Assembly: GCA_964019155.1 (NCBI GenBank)
Contig: OZ025245.1
Coordinates: 6,212,723 to 6,276,722 of the forward strand
From: Osedax fenrisi
Taxonomy: Eukaryota > Annelida > Polychaeta > Sabellida > Siboglinidae
Reading direction: 5' to 3'
Length of the DNA: 64,000 nt
The position numbers and the translations under genes are program-made. Numbering within the stretch: position 1 is the stretch's first letter; each line of letters begins with the position of its first letter. The notes beneath the pieces are model-generated. The model ran no database searches. It was not told the DNA's origin and saw nothing but the letters and a program-made list of their open reading frames with translations. This document shows positions 41,762 through 52,610 of this stretch, piece after piece.

Positions 41762-42439
41762 TAAACTAATTAGGTAATATGTGTGTGTGTGTGTGTGTGT
41801 TTATGTGTGTGGGTGTGTGTTTATGTGTGGGTGTGTGTGTGTGTGTGATCACTAAATACTGTTATTGTATGTATTACACAAGTATTCAAATTGATGGATA
41901 TATTACCTCATGCTACACATTGTATATCTTAGTGTTATACATTATAGATGTAGATAGCTAAAGAGTGATGTGTATAGTTATAACTCATACATCCTCATTA
42001 GTTGGAAGTCCTCCTCTAATGTTTATTGTTGTTTACTAATGGCACACTTATCCCTCCCTACCTTTCTCACTCGAGCCCTCCACTCCTTCCTACCTCCCTC
42101 CCTCCTTCCAGCCCTCTATTCTTCAGTCCATCCTGATAAGTTTATATGTGTATAGATATATATTAGATTATAGATATAGTATTAAATAAGATAACTAGTA
42201 TATAGATAGTTTATTACATTACTGCCAGTGCACGCAGTGCGAGAGACGATCAGCATAGATAAGCTGGTGGTAATTAGTGAAGATAACCACAAGTTATGTA
42301 ACAATTATCTGTTATCTGGATCATGAATAAACATGCATGTTTATAGCGGTTATACGTCTATGTGTACATATACATATACATACGTGTAACATATATATAG
42401 ACGTATGTACACTTATAGCGTGTGTACGCATATAGATAT

Positions 42440-42595
42440 ATAAACGTATAACACATCCCTACCTCTATCCTTTTCTCCCTCCCACCCTTTATCCCATTCT
42501 ACTTCCCTCACCCCCTCCATCCCTCACCCCTCACTCCCTAATTCCCTCACCCCCTCCCTACTTCCCTAACTACCCTCTCCCACCCGCCCTAACAG
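42440..42595 (+). promoter_or_regulatory. Long pyrimidine tract and 3' splice site before exon C
   Basis: About 150 bases of almost pure C and T, with repeated CCCTCAC/CCCTAACTACC blocks, end in GCCCTAACAG. CTAAC lies about 25 bases before the acceptor and is a good branch-point candidate. Such a C-rich stretch is striking in a genome this AT-rich, and it supports transcription of this strand. Confidence 0.75.
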
Positions 42596-42673
42596 TAGCG
42601 CTGATATCTGCGACTATATAACGTGCCTATGCTGGAACTGAGTACAAATGTGCTGGAGTGTACACACCTACTG
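42596..42673 (+). CDS. Exon C of MOLO1-like gene, carries in-frame TAA
   Basis: This exon is 78 nt, starting and ending in phase 1. With the last base of exon A it reads V-ALISATI, then TAA (42619-42621), then RAYAG-TEYKCAGVYTPT, and its final G joins exon D to make GYKV. The donor GTTAGT matches those of exons D and F. A second frame reads SADICDYITCLCWN before a stop. That cysteine pattern also resembles the family, so a one-base indel near 42640 is an alternative way to explain the broken frame. Confidence 0.65.
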
Positions 42674-42910
42674 GTTAGTTGTGTGTTTGTGTGTGTGTGT
42701 ATGTGTGTTTGTGTGTGTATGTATGTATATGTGTGATACACAAGTAAGTTAGGCATCCATAACACCTCCTTTATCTCCTCCATAACATCTCCTTTATATC
42801 CTCCTGTTTATATATTATTAATTCTTTAAATTCACATTTTAATTAGTTTAATTTTATTACTAGTAGTGTTAGATTTCATTTCATCGAATATTAACCTGAC
42901 AACTAAACCA

Positions 42911-43310
42911 ACAGAGCTAGAGAGAAATAGAGTGGTAATACGCTATGACTAGCTGTGTAAGCCAATGCGGAAAGGGTCAATCTATTTTGGTAACCTCAAA
43001 ATGGCAGATTTGACCTATTTGAACTCTATTTGAACTAGAGTTTATATTTTATTTACAAATTAATTTTAATATAGAGTAACATATTATATTTGTATTAATA
43101 ATCATTTATATGATGTATATATAAAGTATATTTACTTATTAATGTATAAATAATACACATATAAAATAATAGATTATAAAGATAAATACGCTTTCTCCCT
43201 AGATTTTGCTTAAATAGGTCAAATCCGCCATTTTGAGGTGACCAAATTAGATCGACGCTTTCTGCATGTCAGATACATTGTTTACTACTCTATTTCTCTC
43301 TAGCTCTATG
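42911..43310. mobile_element. Mutator-like MITE, 400 bp, inside the gene
   Basis: The direct repeat ACTAAACCA flanks the element exactly (42902-42910 and 43311-43319), a 9-bp target duplication. Inside are long terminal inverted repeats of about 110 bp: AGAGCTAGAGAGAAATAGAG at 42913 and its complement ending at 43307, followed by matching blocks such as ACCTCAAAATGGCAGATTTG against its near-complement. Nine-base duplications with TIRs over 100 bp are characteristic of MULE-type elements. There is no transposase, so it is non-autonomous. It sits in the intron between exons C and D, ending only 24 bp before exon D. Confidence 0.88.
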
Positions 43311-43334
43311 ACTAAACCACTGCTGGGTTCAAAG

Positions 43335-43407
43335 GTTACAAAGTGGGCGTCGCCGTGCTAAAGAACCTCGCCGGAGCAAACAGTGAATCTCTCAATGATC
43401 TCAGCGC
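43335..43407 (+). CDS. Exon D of MOLO1-like gene
   Basis: The exon reads GYKVGVAVLKNLAG, then ANSESLNDLSA, the hydrophobic beta-strand core of a TPM-type fold. It takes two bases at its start to complete a glycine codon with exon C and ends two bases into a codon at a GTTAGT donor. The acceptor is weak: TTCAAAG with no good pyrimidine tract, because the MITE inserted 24 bp upstream. The MITE end supplies TTTCTCTCTAG at 43293-43303, a stronger-looking acceptor whose use would add an in-frame stop. Confidence 0.72.
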
Positions 43408-43415
43408 GTTAGTAG

Positions 43416-43503
43416 TGTACCCCTCTCTCTCTGTTTTAGTGTAACGCATTGTACCCCTCTCTCTCTATTTTAGTGTAACGCATTGTACCCCTCTCTCTCT
43501 ATG
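43416..43503 (+). repeat. 34-bp tandem repeat, about 2.6 copies, after exon D donor
   Basis: TGTACCCCTCTCTCTC recurs at 43416, 43450 and 43484, separated by TTTTAGTGTAACGCAT. It begins eight bases after the exon D splice donor. Confidence 0.88.
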
Positions 43504-43737
43504 ATTCAGTTCATTTGAGGATCTCATTATGAGTGCGTTCAAATATACACCATAAGTGCGCTGGTTTCAACCACTGGTGGTCTGGTATGAATAAATAGTA
43601 CTACCAGTTGCATTTACTACCAATTGGATTTACTACTAGTTTGATTTGTACATGCAGTAAATAGAAGTTTCATGACCACCTGTGCTTGACCAACAACTCA
43701 CCCTTAGTGTCTGCATAGTAGGAAGTCCTATGTATTA

Positions 43738-43774
43738 CACACACACACAAATACACACACACACACACACACAC
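43738..43774 (+). repeat. (CA)n microsatellite in intron D-E
   Basis: Interrupted CA repeats. GT-rich counterparts occur at 41779-41850 and 42676-42735 in the A-C and C-D introns. Confidence 0.9.
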
Positions 43775-43859
43775 ATTACCTATTATTTTATGTTTTGTTT
43801 ACATGTATTATTTATTTATTTACATTATTTGTTCATATCATATTGTTTAATTTATAATG

Positions 43860-45660
43860 CATTATGAATTTTGTATAATGCATAATGAATTAAGTTATAA
43901 TGCACAATCAAAGTACTGCGAAAGCCTATTTGAGTCCTATTTAATAAACCTTCACCTAACTACCTCATTAATAGTAGATATAGTGTAAACCCTTGCTAAT
44001 ACACACTACATTTATGTGTTATTAACAAAGTAAGGGCATACGGCAATGCGCACACCATTTCACGCATTTACATGTTAAGAGATAGGAAATACAAAAATCC
44101 ATTAAAATCTATGTTTAGGTAAAACTATTCAATGAATTTAACTAATTATTTTTGTATTGTATACAATATATATACTGCTACAATTTAAAGTTTGTATTTT
44201 TTTTAAATATTATTTATTTCATGTATAAATATATTATTTATTATGTCTAATTTATTTAAACCATTATTTTTTTTAATTTATACCAATATTGTCTCTTTTC
44301 AATAATAATTACAAAAATGTAAGAACTTATTTTTATTTATTCATATACCATTTACATATAGCAAAAAAAATTGTTAGGATACCTATGCTAGATTGTTCTA
44401 AACATACATTTATATTCACCTAGGTAGTAGAAAATATTGATTCTGAGTAAAACGCATCTAAAGTTTTACTAAGTAAAAATCACTATTATAAAATAAAGCA
44501 TACAGTTTATGTATATAGAATTAAAATATGTTATTATCTATAGTTTATATATTATGATAAAATAAAGCAATAATAGTGTTGTATGATTTATAAAATAATA
44601 TATATAGATGTATAAATTCAATAAATAATTATAAATTGTAAAATACACTGAATACATAATTTTAATAAATAGCTTCAACCATGTTGCGCATATGTGATTT
44701 CCTCTTCGATCTTACCATTTTTATAAAAAAAACAAACAATATAAATAAAATATAAATGATATCCAATACAATTAAATATAACTAATAATTATTAATAAAT
44801 ATATAAATACTAATAACTATATGTATATGTGAATAGTACTGAAATGAATGTAAAAAATAGTGATAAATTATAAATATTATAAATACAACTATAACTCTAA
44901 TATAAATTCTAATATTATAAATTAAAACTAATACTAATAATAACTAATAAATATATATTGAAATACTACTAACTATAACAAAATGTAAGTAATATAAAGT
45001 AATATAAATAAATGAAAATATACGTAGAAATATAATTTGAAAACAAAATTATAAATAAAATAAACTCAACTAAAAATCGAATATAAAGGCTAATAATGGT
45101 ATACAAATAACTATTTTCTAATACTAATGATATAAAACTAATATATAAATGTAAGTTGTAAATATAAATATAAGTTGAAATAAAGGTAAAATGATGTAAA
45201 GGAAATACAAAATATATAGCGTCTGTTTATTAGCTTTCTATTGGTGTATAATATCACATGATATATGTTTACAATGATAATAATATAGAATACATAAAGA
45301 TAGACAATTGGATTTTTAAATTTTGTAAATCGACAATATACAAGTATAAAAATGTTATAAAATAAAATGTGGGCATTATTATAAAATTATTCATGTAGAT
45401 TTCAAATAAATTATAAACCAACGTTATTTATTTTAAAAGGTGTGTTATAAAATATGCTTTTTATGGTATTTTTAGGCCGTTTTCAATTATAATATTTTGA
45501 CAGATAACAAATAACATATATTAAATTAATAATATTGAATACAAATTTTTAAATTATTTTTATGATTTTCGCTGATTTATCAACTGCTGTATGACCTTAA
45601 ACCAGCATTTATGATATATTAACAAATTAAGCCAGTATTTTGAAATTACTATATTATGCA
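43860..45660. other. Intron D-E body, AT-rich
   Basis: The stretch is AT-rich with scattered ATAAATATA sequence. I see no further exon, ORF or transposon end. It is bounded by a 34-bp repeat on one side and a 25-bp repeat on the other. Confidence 0.65.
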
Positions 45661-45908
45661 CCTTGACATCACTAGCTCATACTAACCTTGACATCACTAG
45701 CTCATACTAAACCTTGACATCACTAGCTCATACTAACCTTGACATCACTAGCTCATACTAAACCTTGACATCACTAGCTCACACTAACCTTGACATCACT
45801 AGCTCATACTAACCTTGACATCACTAGCTCATACTAAACCTTGACATCACTAGATCATACTAACCTTGACATCACTAGCTCATACTAACCTTGACATCAC
45901 TACCTTAC
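45661..45908 (+). repeat. 25/26-bp minisatellite, 10 copies, ending at exon E acceptor
   Basis: The unit is CCTTGACATCAC plus TAGCTCATACTAA(A). Alternating 25- and 26-bp forms differ by one A. In five unit joints the sequence is exactly TACTAAC, the canonical branch-point heptamer. The last one lies about 25 bases before the exon E splice acceptor (CTTACAG). The array therefore multiplies a functional-looking branch-point module. Confidence 0.92.
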
Positions 45909-45910
45909 AG

Positions 45911-46043
45911 AGAAGATAAATCCATGCTAACTGCAAGACAATTTGAAGAGTTGGTGACATTCTCCTCCGATCTACTGAAACAGTGAACATTGGGTACCTG
46001 CGATAATGACTTACTGATAGTCTACCTGCAGTCTAGTAATACA
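45911..46043 (+). CDS. Exon E of MOLO1-like gene, carries in-frame TGA
   Basis: The first base completes an alanine codon with exon D. The exon then reads EDKSMLTARQFEELV, TFSSDLLKQ, TGA (45984-45986), then TLGTCDNDLLIVYLQSSNT. The second half matches the C-D-x-D-L-(hydrophobic) strand of the domain, and the stop stands where an aromatic residue is usual, so TGG to TGA is a likely origin. The exon ends on a whole codon at a GTTAGA donor. An internal GTGAAC at 45983 could serve as a donor before the stop, but it would drop the well-matched second half. Confidence 0.72.
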
Positions 46044-46936
46044 GTTAGAACTGCCATCTAGTGAGGAGATGTTCTCAGATAGGGAGAAACTATTATATTA
46101 ATGTAATTAATATTTAATTTCTAAATTAATCTAAATTCCTCATTTATAAATATTCAGATATTGATAATTAAACGTTGTTATTACATTACTCTTACTATAG
46201 ATCCTATTCCATCAATGCAATACATGTAATACATCTCCCGACAAACAATTGCATGCATAAATTACGTTTTAATATACTTATTTATCCTTATAACACACTG
46301 AACAGTATAAATGTACTGTGATACTACTGTAAAGGGTGCCTAGAGTAGTGTTAAAAATGTAGACCAAATAACTATGCAGAACTTTACTTTTTATGTCCTT
46401 TATATACCCTGCTCAGTAGTATAATATGTTACTGTTTATTTATCTGTTTATTAATTATTAATAAGTATATATATACTTGTTTTAATATAGAAAGAATAAC
46501 ATATTATACCTTTTAATTATTTTAATATATTGATTTAATTTTTATTTATGCAAATTAATTATTAATTATAATTTTACTTTTATATTTAAGTTAATATACT
46601 GCTTTTAATAAATAAAATATTATTCTAAAAACTAAAATTATTTAAGTAATCCTATGTATTTTTCAAAATTATCATAATCTCATTAAATTGACACATTGAA
46701 CTACAATTTTAATCGTAATTATATTGATAATATAATTGGAAATTATGTTGAACTAATTGCTCAATATTGAATATATAGCAATTGAATATTGATTAAAGTG
46801 TACATATTAAAATGTTATTATTATTGAATTTAGAATTTAGTTTAGAACTTAAGTTGAACTTAAGTTAATTAGTTACCGTTGACTTAAGTTGAACTTAAAT
46901 TTTGAACTTAAGTTTTTGATGTAAGTTGAATTCTGG
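46044..46936. other. Intron E-F, 5' part, AT-rich
   Basis: AT-rich, with a patch of AAGTTGAACTTAA-type short repeats at about 46855-46925. No additional exon was recognised, and none is needed because exons E and F join in phase. Confidence 0.65.
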
Positions 46937-47203
46937 GTTATTATATATAGGAATAGAAAATACTTTATATGACCCTTATTTGTCTATACCAGGATTAAAA
47001 AATCCTTTATATTGTCCTTATTTATCCTTACCAGTATTCAGAAATTCCGTTATTTTGTCCTTATTTATCCTTACCAGTATTCAGAATGTCCGTTATTCAG
47101 TCCTTATTTATCCTTAGCAGGATGCAGAAAATTCGTTTTTTAGTCCTTATTCGTCCTTAGCAGGATGCAGAAAATTCGTTTTGTAGTCTTCGTATTTGTC
47201 CCT
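46937..47203 (+). repeat. ~43-bp minisatellite, about six copies
   Basis: The unit contains GTCCTTATTTATCCTTA, CCAGTATTCAGAA (later copies GCAGGATGCAGAA) and ATTCGTTTT. Copies start about 43 bases apart (47031 and 47074; 47117 and 47160). Left-hand copies are more diverged. It lies in intron E-F. Confidence 0.85.
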
Positions 47204-47410
47204 GCTTACATGTATAATAGATAGGCCGATTGTTACAAATAAGGTAGCTGTGCAGTACTAATTGTTTGTCGGGCTATATTGATCATTTAATATTATTTAT
47301 CATTTATATACATCATATATTATAAGATTATATATGATGTAACCATTTAATATTGAAGTTTTATTTATATAAGACCTGTATTATATTTCAGAATATTTAA
47401 ATATGAATTC

Positions 47411-48670
47411 TGCTCCCCCTAATTAAGCCCCACTCCCCCTAACTAAGCCCCACTCCCCCTAACTAAGCCCCACTCCCCCTAACTAAGCTCCACTCTCCCT
47501 AACTAAGCCCCACTCACCCTAACTAAGCCCCACTCCCCTTAATTAAGCCCCACTCCCCTTAATTAAGCCATACTCCCCCTAACTAAGCCCCACTCTCCCT
47601 AACTAAGTCCCACTCCCCCTAACTAACCCCCACTCCCCCTAATTAAGTCCCACTCCCCCTAACTATTCCCCACTCCCCCTAATTAAGCCCCACTCCCCAT
47701 AATTAAGCCCCACTCCCCCTAATTAAGTCCCATTCCCCCTAACTAAGCCCCACTCCCCCTAATTAAGTCCCACTCCCCCTAACTCAGCCCTACTCCCCCT
47801 AACTAAGCCCCACTCCCCCTAATTAAGCCCCACTCCTCCTAACTAAGCCCCACTCCCCCTAATTAAGCCCCACTCCCCCTAACTAAGCCCCACCCCCCTA
47901 ACTAAGCCCCACTCCCCTAAATAATCCCCACCTCCCCCTAACTAAGCCCCACTCCCACTAACTAAGCCCTACTCTCCCTAACTAAGCCCTACTCCCCCTA
48001 ACTAAGCCCCACTCCCACTAACTAAGCCCTACTCCCCCTACCTAAGCCCCACCCCCCTAACTAAGCCCCACTCCCCCTAATTAAGCCCCACTCCCCATAA
48101 TTAAGTCCCACTCCCCCTAACTATTCCCCACTCCCCCTAATTAAGCCCCACTCCCCATAATTAAGCCCCACTCCCCCTAATTAAGTCCCATTCCCCCTAA
48201 CTAAGCCCCACTCCCCCTAATTAAGTCCCACTCCCCCTAGCTCAGCCCTACTCCCCCTAACTAAGCCCCACTCCCCCTAATTAAGCCCCACTCCTCCTAA
48301 CTAAGCCCCACTCCCCCTAATTAAGCCCCACTCCCCTAACTAAGCCCCACCCCCCTAACTAAGCCCCACTCCCCTAAATAATCCCCACCTCCCCCTAACT
48401 AAGCCCCACTCCCACTAACTAAGCCCTACTCTCCCTAACTAAGCCCTACTCCCCCTAACTAAGCCCCACTCCCCCTAATTAAGCCCCACTCCCCCTAAAT
48501 AATCCCCACCCCCCCCTAACTAAGCCCCACTCCCACTAACTAAGCCCTACTTTCCCTAACTAAGCCCTACTTTCCCTAACTAAGCCCTACTCCCCCTAAC
48601 TAAGCCCCATTCCCCCTAAATAATCCCCACTCTCCCTAACTAATCCCCATCCCCCCTAACTAAGCCCCAC
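47411..48670 (+). repeat. 20-bp C-rich minisatellite, ~60 copies, ending at exon F acceptor
   Basis: The unit is AACTAAGCCCCACTCCCCCT with common C/T changes (AATTAAGCC, CCTACTCC). Unit joints create CCCTAACTAAG, i.e. a CTAAC branch-point-like motif followed by a pyrimidine-rich run. The final unit runs straight into CACCCTCATGCAG, the exon F acceptor, with CTAAC about 23 bases upstream. A block of about 370 bp is duplicated within it (47641-48010 against 48099-48467, offset about 458 bp, slightly eroded by single-C deletions). Confidence 0.95.
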
Positions 48671-48680
48671 CCTCATGCAG

Positions 48681-48808
48681 TTCTACACTAGCGTGGGTAA
48701 CTCCGCAGCTCGTCTCCTCTCCCCAGACCTAGTGTATGATGTGTTCAGCGACATGGGCCACAGCAGAACCAGATCTGATCGCATCGACCGTATGATCAAT
48801 GATTACAC
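48681..48808 (+). CDS. Exon F of MOLO1-like gene
   Basis: The exon reads FYTSVGNSAARLLSPDLVYD, then VFSDMGHSRTRSDRIDRMINDY, the C-terminal part of the TPM-like domain (strand, glycine turn, L-S/T-D helix). It starts on a whole codon, matching the end of exon E, and ends two bases into a threonine codon at a GTTAGT donor. It stays open upstream through the CATGCAG acceptor, so an ATG at 48675 is within the splice site and is not a real start. Confidence 0.78.
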
Positions 48809-48828
48809 GTTAGTCAGTCTATCTATTA

Positions 48829-49239
48829 TCCTTAGCTTTCCACTCAATGTTAATATCATCTTAGGACAATCCTTAGCTATCCACGCAATGTTAATATCAT
48901 CTTAGGATAATCCTTAGCTTTCCACGCAATGTTAATATCATCCTAGAACAATTCTTAGCTATGCACGCAATGATAATATCGTCCTAGGATATTCCTTAGC
49001 TATCCACGCAATGTTAATATCGTCCTAGGATAATCCTTAGCTATCCACGCAATGTTAATATCGTCCTAGGACAATCCTTAGCTATCCACGCAATGTTAAT
49101 ATCGTCCTAGGACAATCCTTAGCTATCCACGCAATGTTAATATCATCCTAGGACAATCCTTAGCTATCCACGCAATGTTAATATCGACCTAGGACAATCC
49201 TTAGCTATGCACGCAATGATAATATCATCTTAGGATAAT
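48829..49239 (+). repeat. 41-bp minisatellite, 10 copies, just after exon F
   Basis: The unit is CCTTAGCTATCCACGCAATG, TTAATATCGTCCTAGGA, CAAT. It starts about 20 bases downstream of the exon F donor and degrades into ATAATAATA at about 49235. CCTAGG and TCTTAGG variants alternate among copies. Confidence 0.92.
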
Positions 49240-50994
49240 AATAATAATAGTACAATGTTATTACAGCATCACACTATTGTTTACCTAACTGTAGTGACAT
49301 GCACATGTCACATGTCACAACACTCGATTAACTCTACTATATTATACGGCTACATTTGCTATAGAAACATATTGCTTTCTTTAGCTGATAAGTAGATCAT
49401 ACCTATCATTATATTTAAGGGCCAACAGATAGATTTTGAAAATAAAATATTATTTATTAAAATATTTATTATCTGATGATCATAAACTTTGATTAATTCC
49501 CTTTAAAATGGTATATTGCAGGATGAATAAAAGTGCCATAAATAAGCATTTATAAAAACGAGCTTATAAAATATTTCATTATAATTTTTGCTAATTTCTA
49601 TGTACAAAAAATTCATATAATTAGTTTACATTTTTGTTATAATTTCTATGAAATAACTACGAATTTAAAATATAAAAACTATTATAATAAGTATAGAAGT
49701 CGCTACATTTTAAACATTTAAATTATTGGTTAAATGTCTAGCCAATGGGTTGTTGGAACATATCATGCACTTGATAAATATAATTTATCATATAATTTCG
49801 TAACGCAAAGTCCGTTATATTTTCATAATGCCTCAAATTTCTAAAAATTCTAGAAATGCACGACTAAGGAAAATAACAAAGCATTTTATATATATAAATA
49901 TTTTATATTAAAAACAATATATAAATTATTATTATTTGCTAGGACAAATTTAACAAATTTAATTAACATTTTCATCGGTCATTGCAAAAGAGAAAACGTC
50001 ATAATTTTCTTCAATTTATAACTAATTAAAATGTTATGCTAATATTCAAATATGTATATTATAAGATTACTAAACTAATTTTTGTATTACAATATAGTTA
50101 TAATATCATTATTAACCAATTTGAGTTATTCTACCAAGAATAAATGTAATTTAAATATTATATCATTTATAAAAACAATTATAATATATAAATACTTTAT
50201 TTATATATAAATTTATTATAAAATTTAAATAATGCTTTATAAATGTTAAATAAATCAATTAAAAATTATAATATATAAATAATTTAACATACTAACTATA
50301 CTAACATACTAACTATATCTAATGAAGTAAATTATAATAATTATATCCATGAAATTATGATATTTATAGTAAAATAATTTTTAAAACTCTAATATCTCGG
50401 ATTCAAAAAACTGTTATTATCTATGTTTGAACCACTTTCGATTATAGAAATACTTATTCAAATCACATGAAAAGTCCACAGTATATTAATATTATTTTAC
50501 TCTTCGGATATAACTATTTAAAACTAATAAATTATTCAATTATATATAATATTTTTTATATTTCATTGACATTTCTTGCATATATTTTTGTCTAGGTATA
50601 GGTAATTATAGGTCCATTTCTGGTATAATTCTCATAGTCGATAGTTATCATTGTAGATAAATATTGGAAATATACTATATAAAAAAATTAGTTGATATTT
50701 TGAAGTATACATAGATTGAATCTATTTTTCCATGATTTCCTATCTTCATCATGTAAATAATCGTATGTTGCGCCTGCCCTTAATTAACCCTTAAAAGCCA
50801 ATCAGTATACCCGATTACATTCAAACATTACGATGATGTGCATATGTTTAAATAGGTACTATGTACAACTCATTCTTATTACGTATTGTATATATGCACG
50901 CACAAACACACACATAGGAGAATATGTTTACACTTTAGAGAATTATTTGTAATCTAAGTGTCGAAATTAACTATTATTTATATCATTACTACAG
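49240..50994. other. Intron F-G, AT-rich
   Basis: AT-rich sequence without tandem repeats or exons that I can recognise. It ends in a typical acceptor ATTACTACAG. Confidence 0.65.
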
Positions 50995-51055
50995 GTTAAT
51001 ATTCAAAAGAAAATACACCAGTAAGATCAAGAGTCAAAACAAGCCAAACATTCAG
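50995..51055 (+). CDS. Exon G of MOLO1-like gene (basic juxtamembrane segment)
   Basis: This 61-nt exon lies between TCATTACTACAG and a GTATGC donor. Its first base completes the threonine codon left by exon F. It then reads LIFKRKYTSKIKSQNKPNIQ, a lysine-rich stretch, and ends on a whole codon. The next intron starts with a C-rich, less AT-rich segment (51060-51180). Confidence 0.65.
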
Positions 51056-52299
51056 GTATGCCCCGCCCACCTTTAGCTCCTCCCCCCGCCACACCCACTT
51101 ATACATGTGATGTCACATATCGTGCAACTTTCATCCTCTCTCTCCGCCCCCACCCACGTTTAGCCAAGCACACGGGAAGATGACAAGGATAATAATGTAC
51201 GTTGATTCTTTCATCTTTGTATACACATAGAATTGTTGACATATCTTTCTGGGAGAGACCCTCGCACATTGTCACTGCTTTATTTTCATTTCTAAATGTT
51301 TAATACACATACACACTCACCTACATTCTATAAATAGATTGTTATTGTTAGTTTTAGTTATTATTCAATTTCATCATAGCCTATATAGATAATAAATCGA
51401 TACTGAAATAAATATAGAATACTATTACATTTTTAAATAAGATATATACACAACTTTTCATATACATAAGATATTTTCGATAATTTCATAATACTATAAT
51501 TAATACACAAATGTGTTTTTGGATATTACGAATATTTGTCCTCACATTTTTCACATATTTTGTATTCTTATTTCTTTGCATGAAATTAATATATTTGTCC
51601 TCACATTTCAATTGAATTATTGATTATTTTATGTTGTATTGTATTATTAATTGTTTTATGTTGTAACCATATTATAAAGTATTAATTTATTTAAATAAAT
51701 ATATATATTAGCATATATATATTTTTTGATATCATAAATTTAATAACATAACTATTCTCATGAAACATATAGCCTAAATCATAGCTATATTATTATTTAT
51801 TTAAAGAAATAAAGTATTTATAATATTTAAACAAATTATTTATTGTGAAACAAATTGTTTCAAACAATATACATTAATAATGAAACTAATAATATTACAA
51901 TATAACATATAACCCACTATATAGTTTTATATTATAAAATATCTAAATATTATTTAATTTTGTATCTACAAAGGAAATTTACATTGTTCATATTAAGATT
52001 ATTTGTTATCTATAGAGACATCGTTACAATGTTCTGTTCATTTATATTGACCGACAATTCAAAATAATAAACTAGTATGAAAATGTATAGAAAAAAAAAT
52101 TTGTATTGAATTTCGTGAAATTAAAAAATATATTTACAACATTAACTATTATAATTCTTTTTTTATGAAAATGTTTTATACACAATCTATATTACTAGAT
52201 AACTAGATTTATTATTCGTCGATTATTATTTATTGAAAGATCAAGCACATGCCCCAATTTGATATATACGTCAGTTAATTCATTGTTCTCGTTTCACAG
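51056..52299. other. Intron G-H
   Basis: A C-rich patch (CCCCGCCCACC, CCGCCACACCC, CCGCCCCCACCC) lies at 51060-51165. The rest is AT-rich without recognised elements. Confidence 0.6.
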
Positions 52300-52386
52300 G
52301 CGTCTATTTCTGAAGGTCACCTTGGGCGCAGCATTTCCTTCTCGTTGACCATGACCGGGGTGCTAGTCTATTGTCTTTGTATGTAG
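52300..52386 (+). CDS. Exon H of MOLO1-like gene (hydrophobic segment)
   Basis: The acceptor is CTCGTTTCACAG. In phase with exon G it reads ASISEGHLGR, then the hydrophobic SISFSLTMTGVLVYCL, a likely membrane helix. Two endings are possible. Read straight on, it gives CM and a TAG stop at 52384-52386. Spliced at the strong GTATGT donor (after 52378), it leaves one base that fits exon I. I cannot choose between them from sequence alone. Confidence 0.55.
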   Translation, partial: ASISEGHLGRSISFSLTMTGVLVYCLCM

Positions 52387-52610
52387 TGGATACATTCCTC
52401 CTCCTCCTCGCATGTGAAGGATGTATCCAACATTAACATACTTCAATGTATTAATTATGCATTATTATCATCGAAGGGGTATGCAACGCCTCAGCAATAG
52501 TACAAGCTTTATCCGCTGGCCTTTGCCTATCTTCAACAGTGACACACGACTCAATAACTATAACCCCTATATGTTGATCTAGTATTATTAACACAACCCG
52601 ACCCCTGCAG

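Noticed and set aside
41970..42155. C/T-rich stretch at 42046-42130 ending TTCTTCAG as another exon start
   Set aside because: The following sequence (TCCATCCTGATAAG) has no open, phase-compatible exon, and exons A and C already join in phase. It may be a decoy acceptor.
42589..42783. 64-codon minus-strand ORF over exon C and the TG microsatellite
   Set aside because: It translates the GT repeat as threonine and histidine runs. The plus strand has the splice signals and the family-like peptide.
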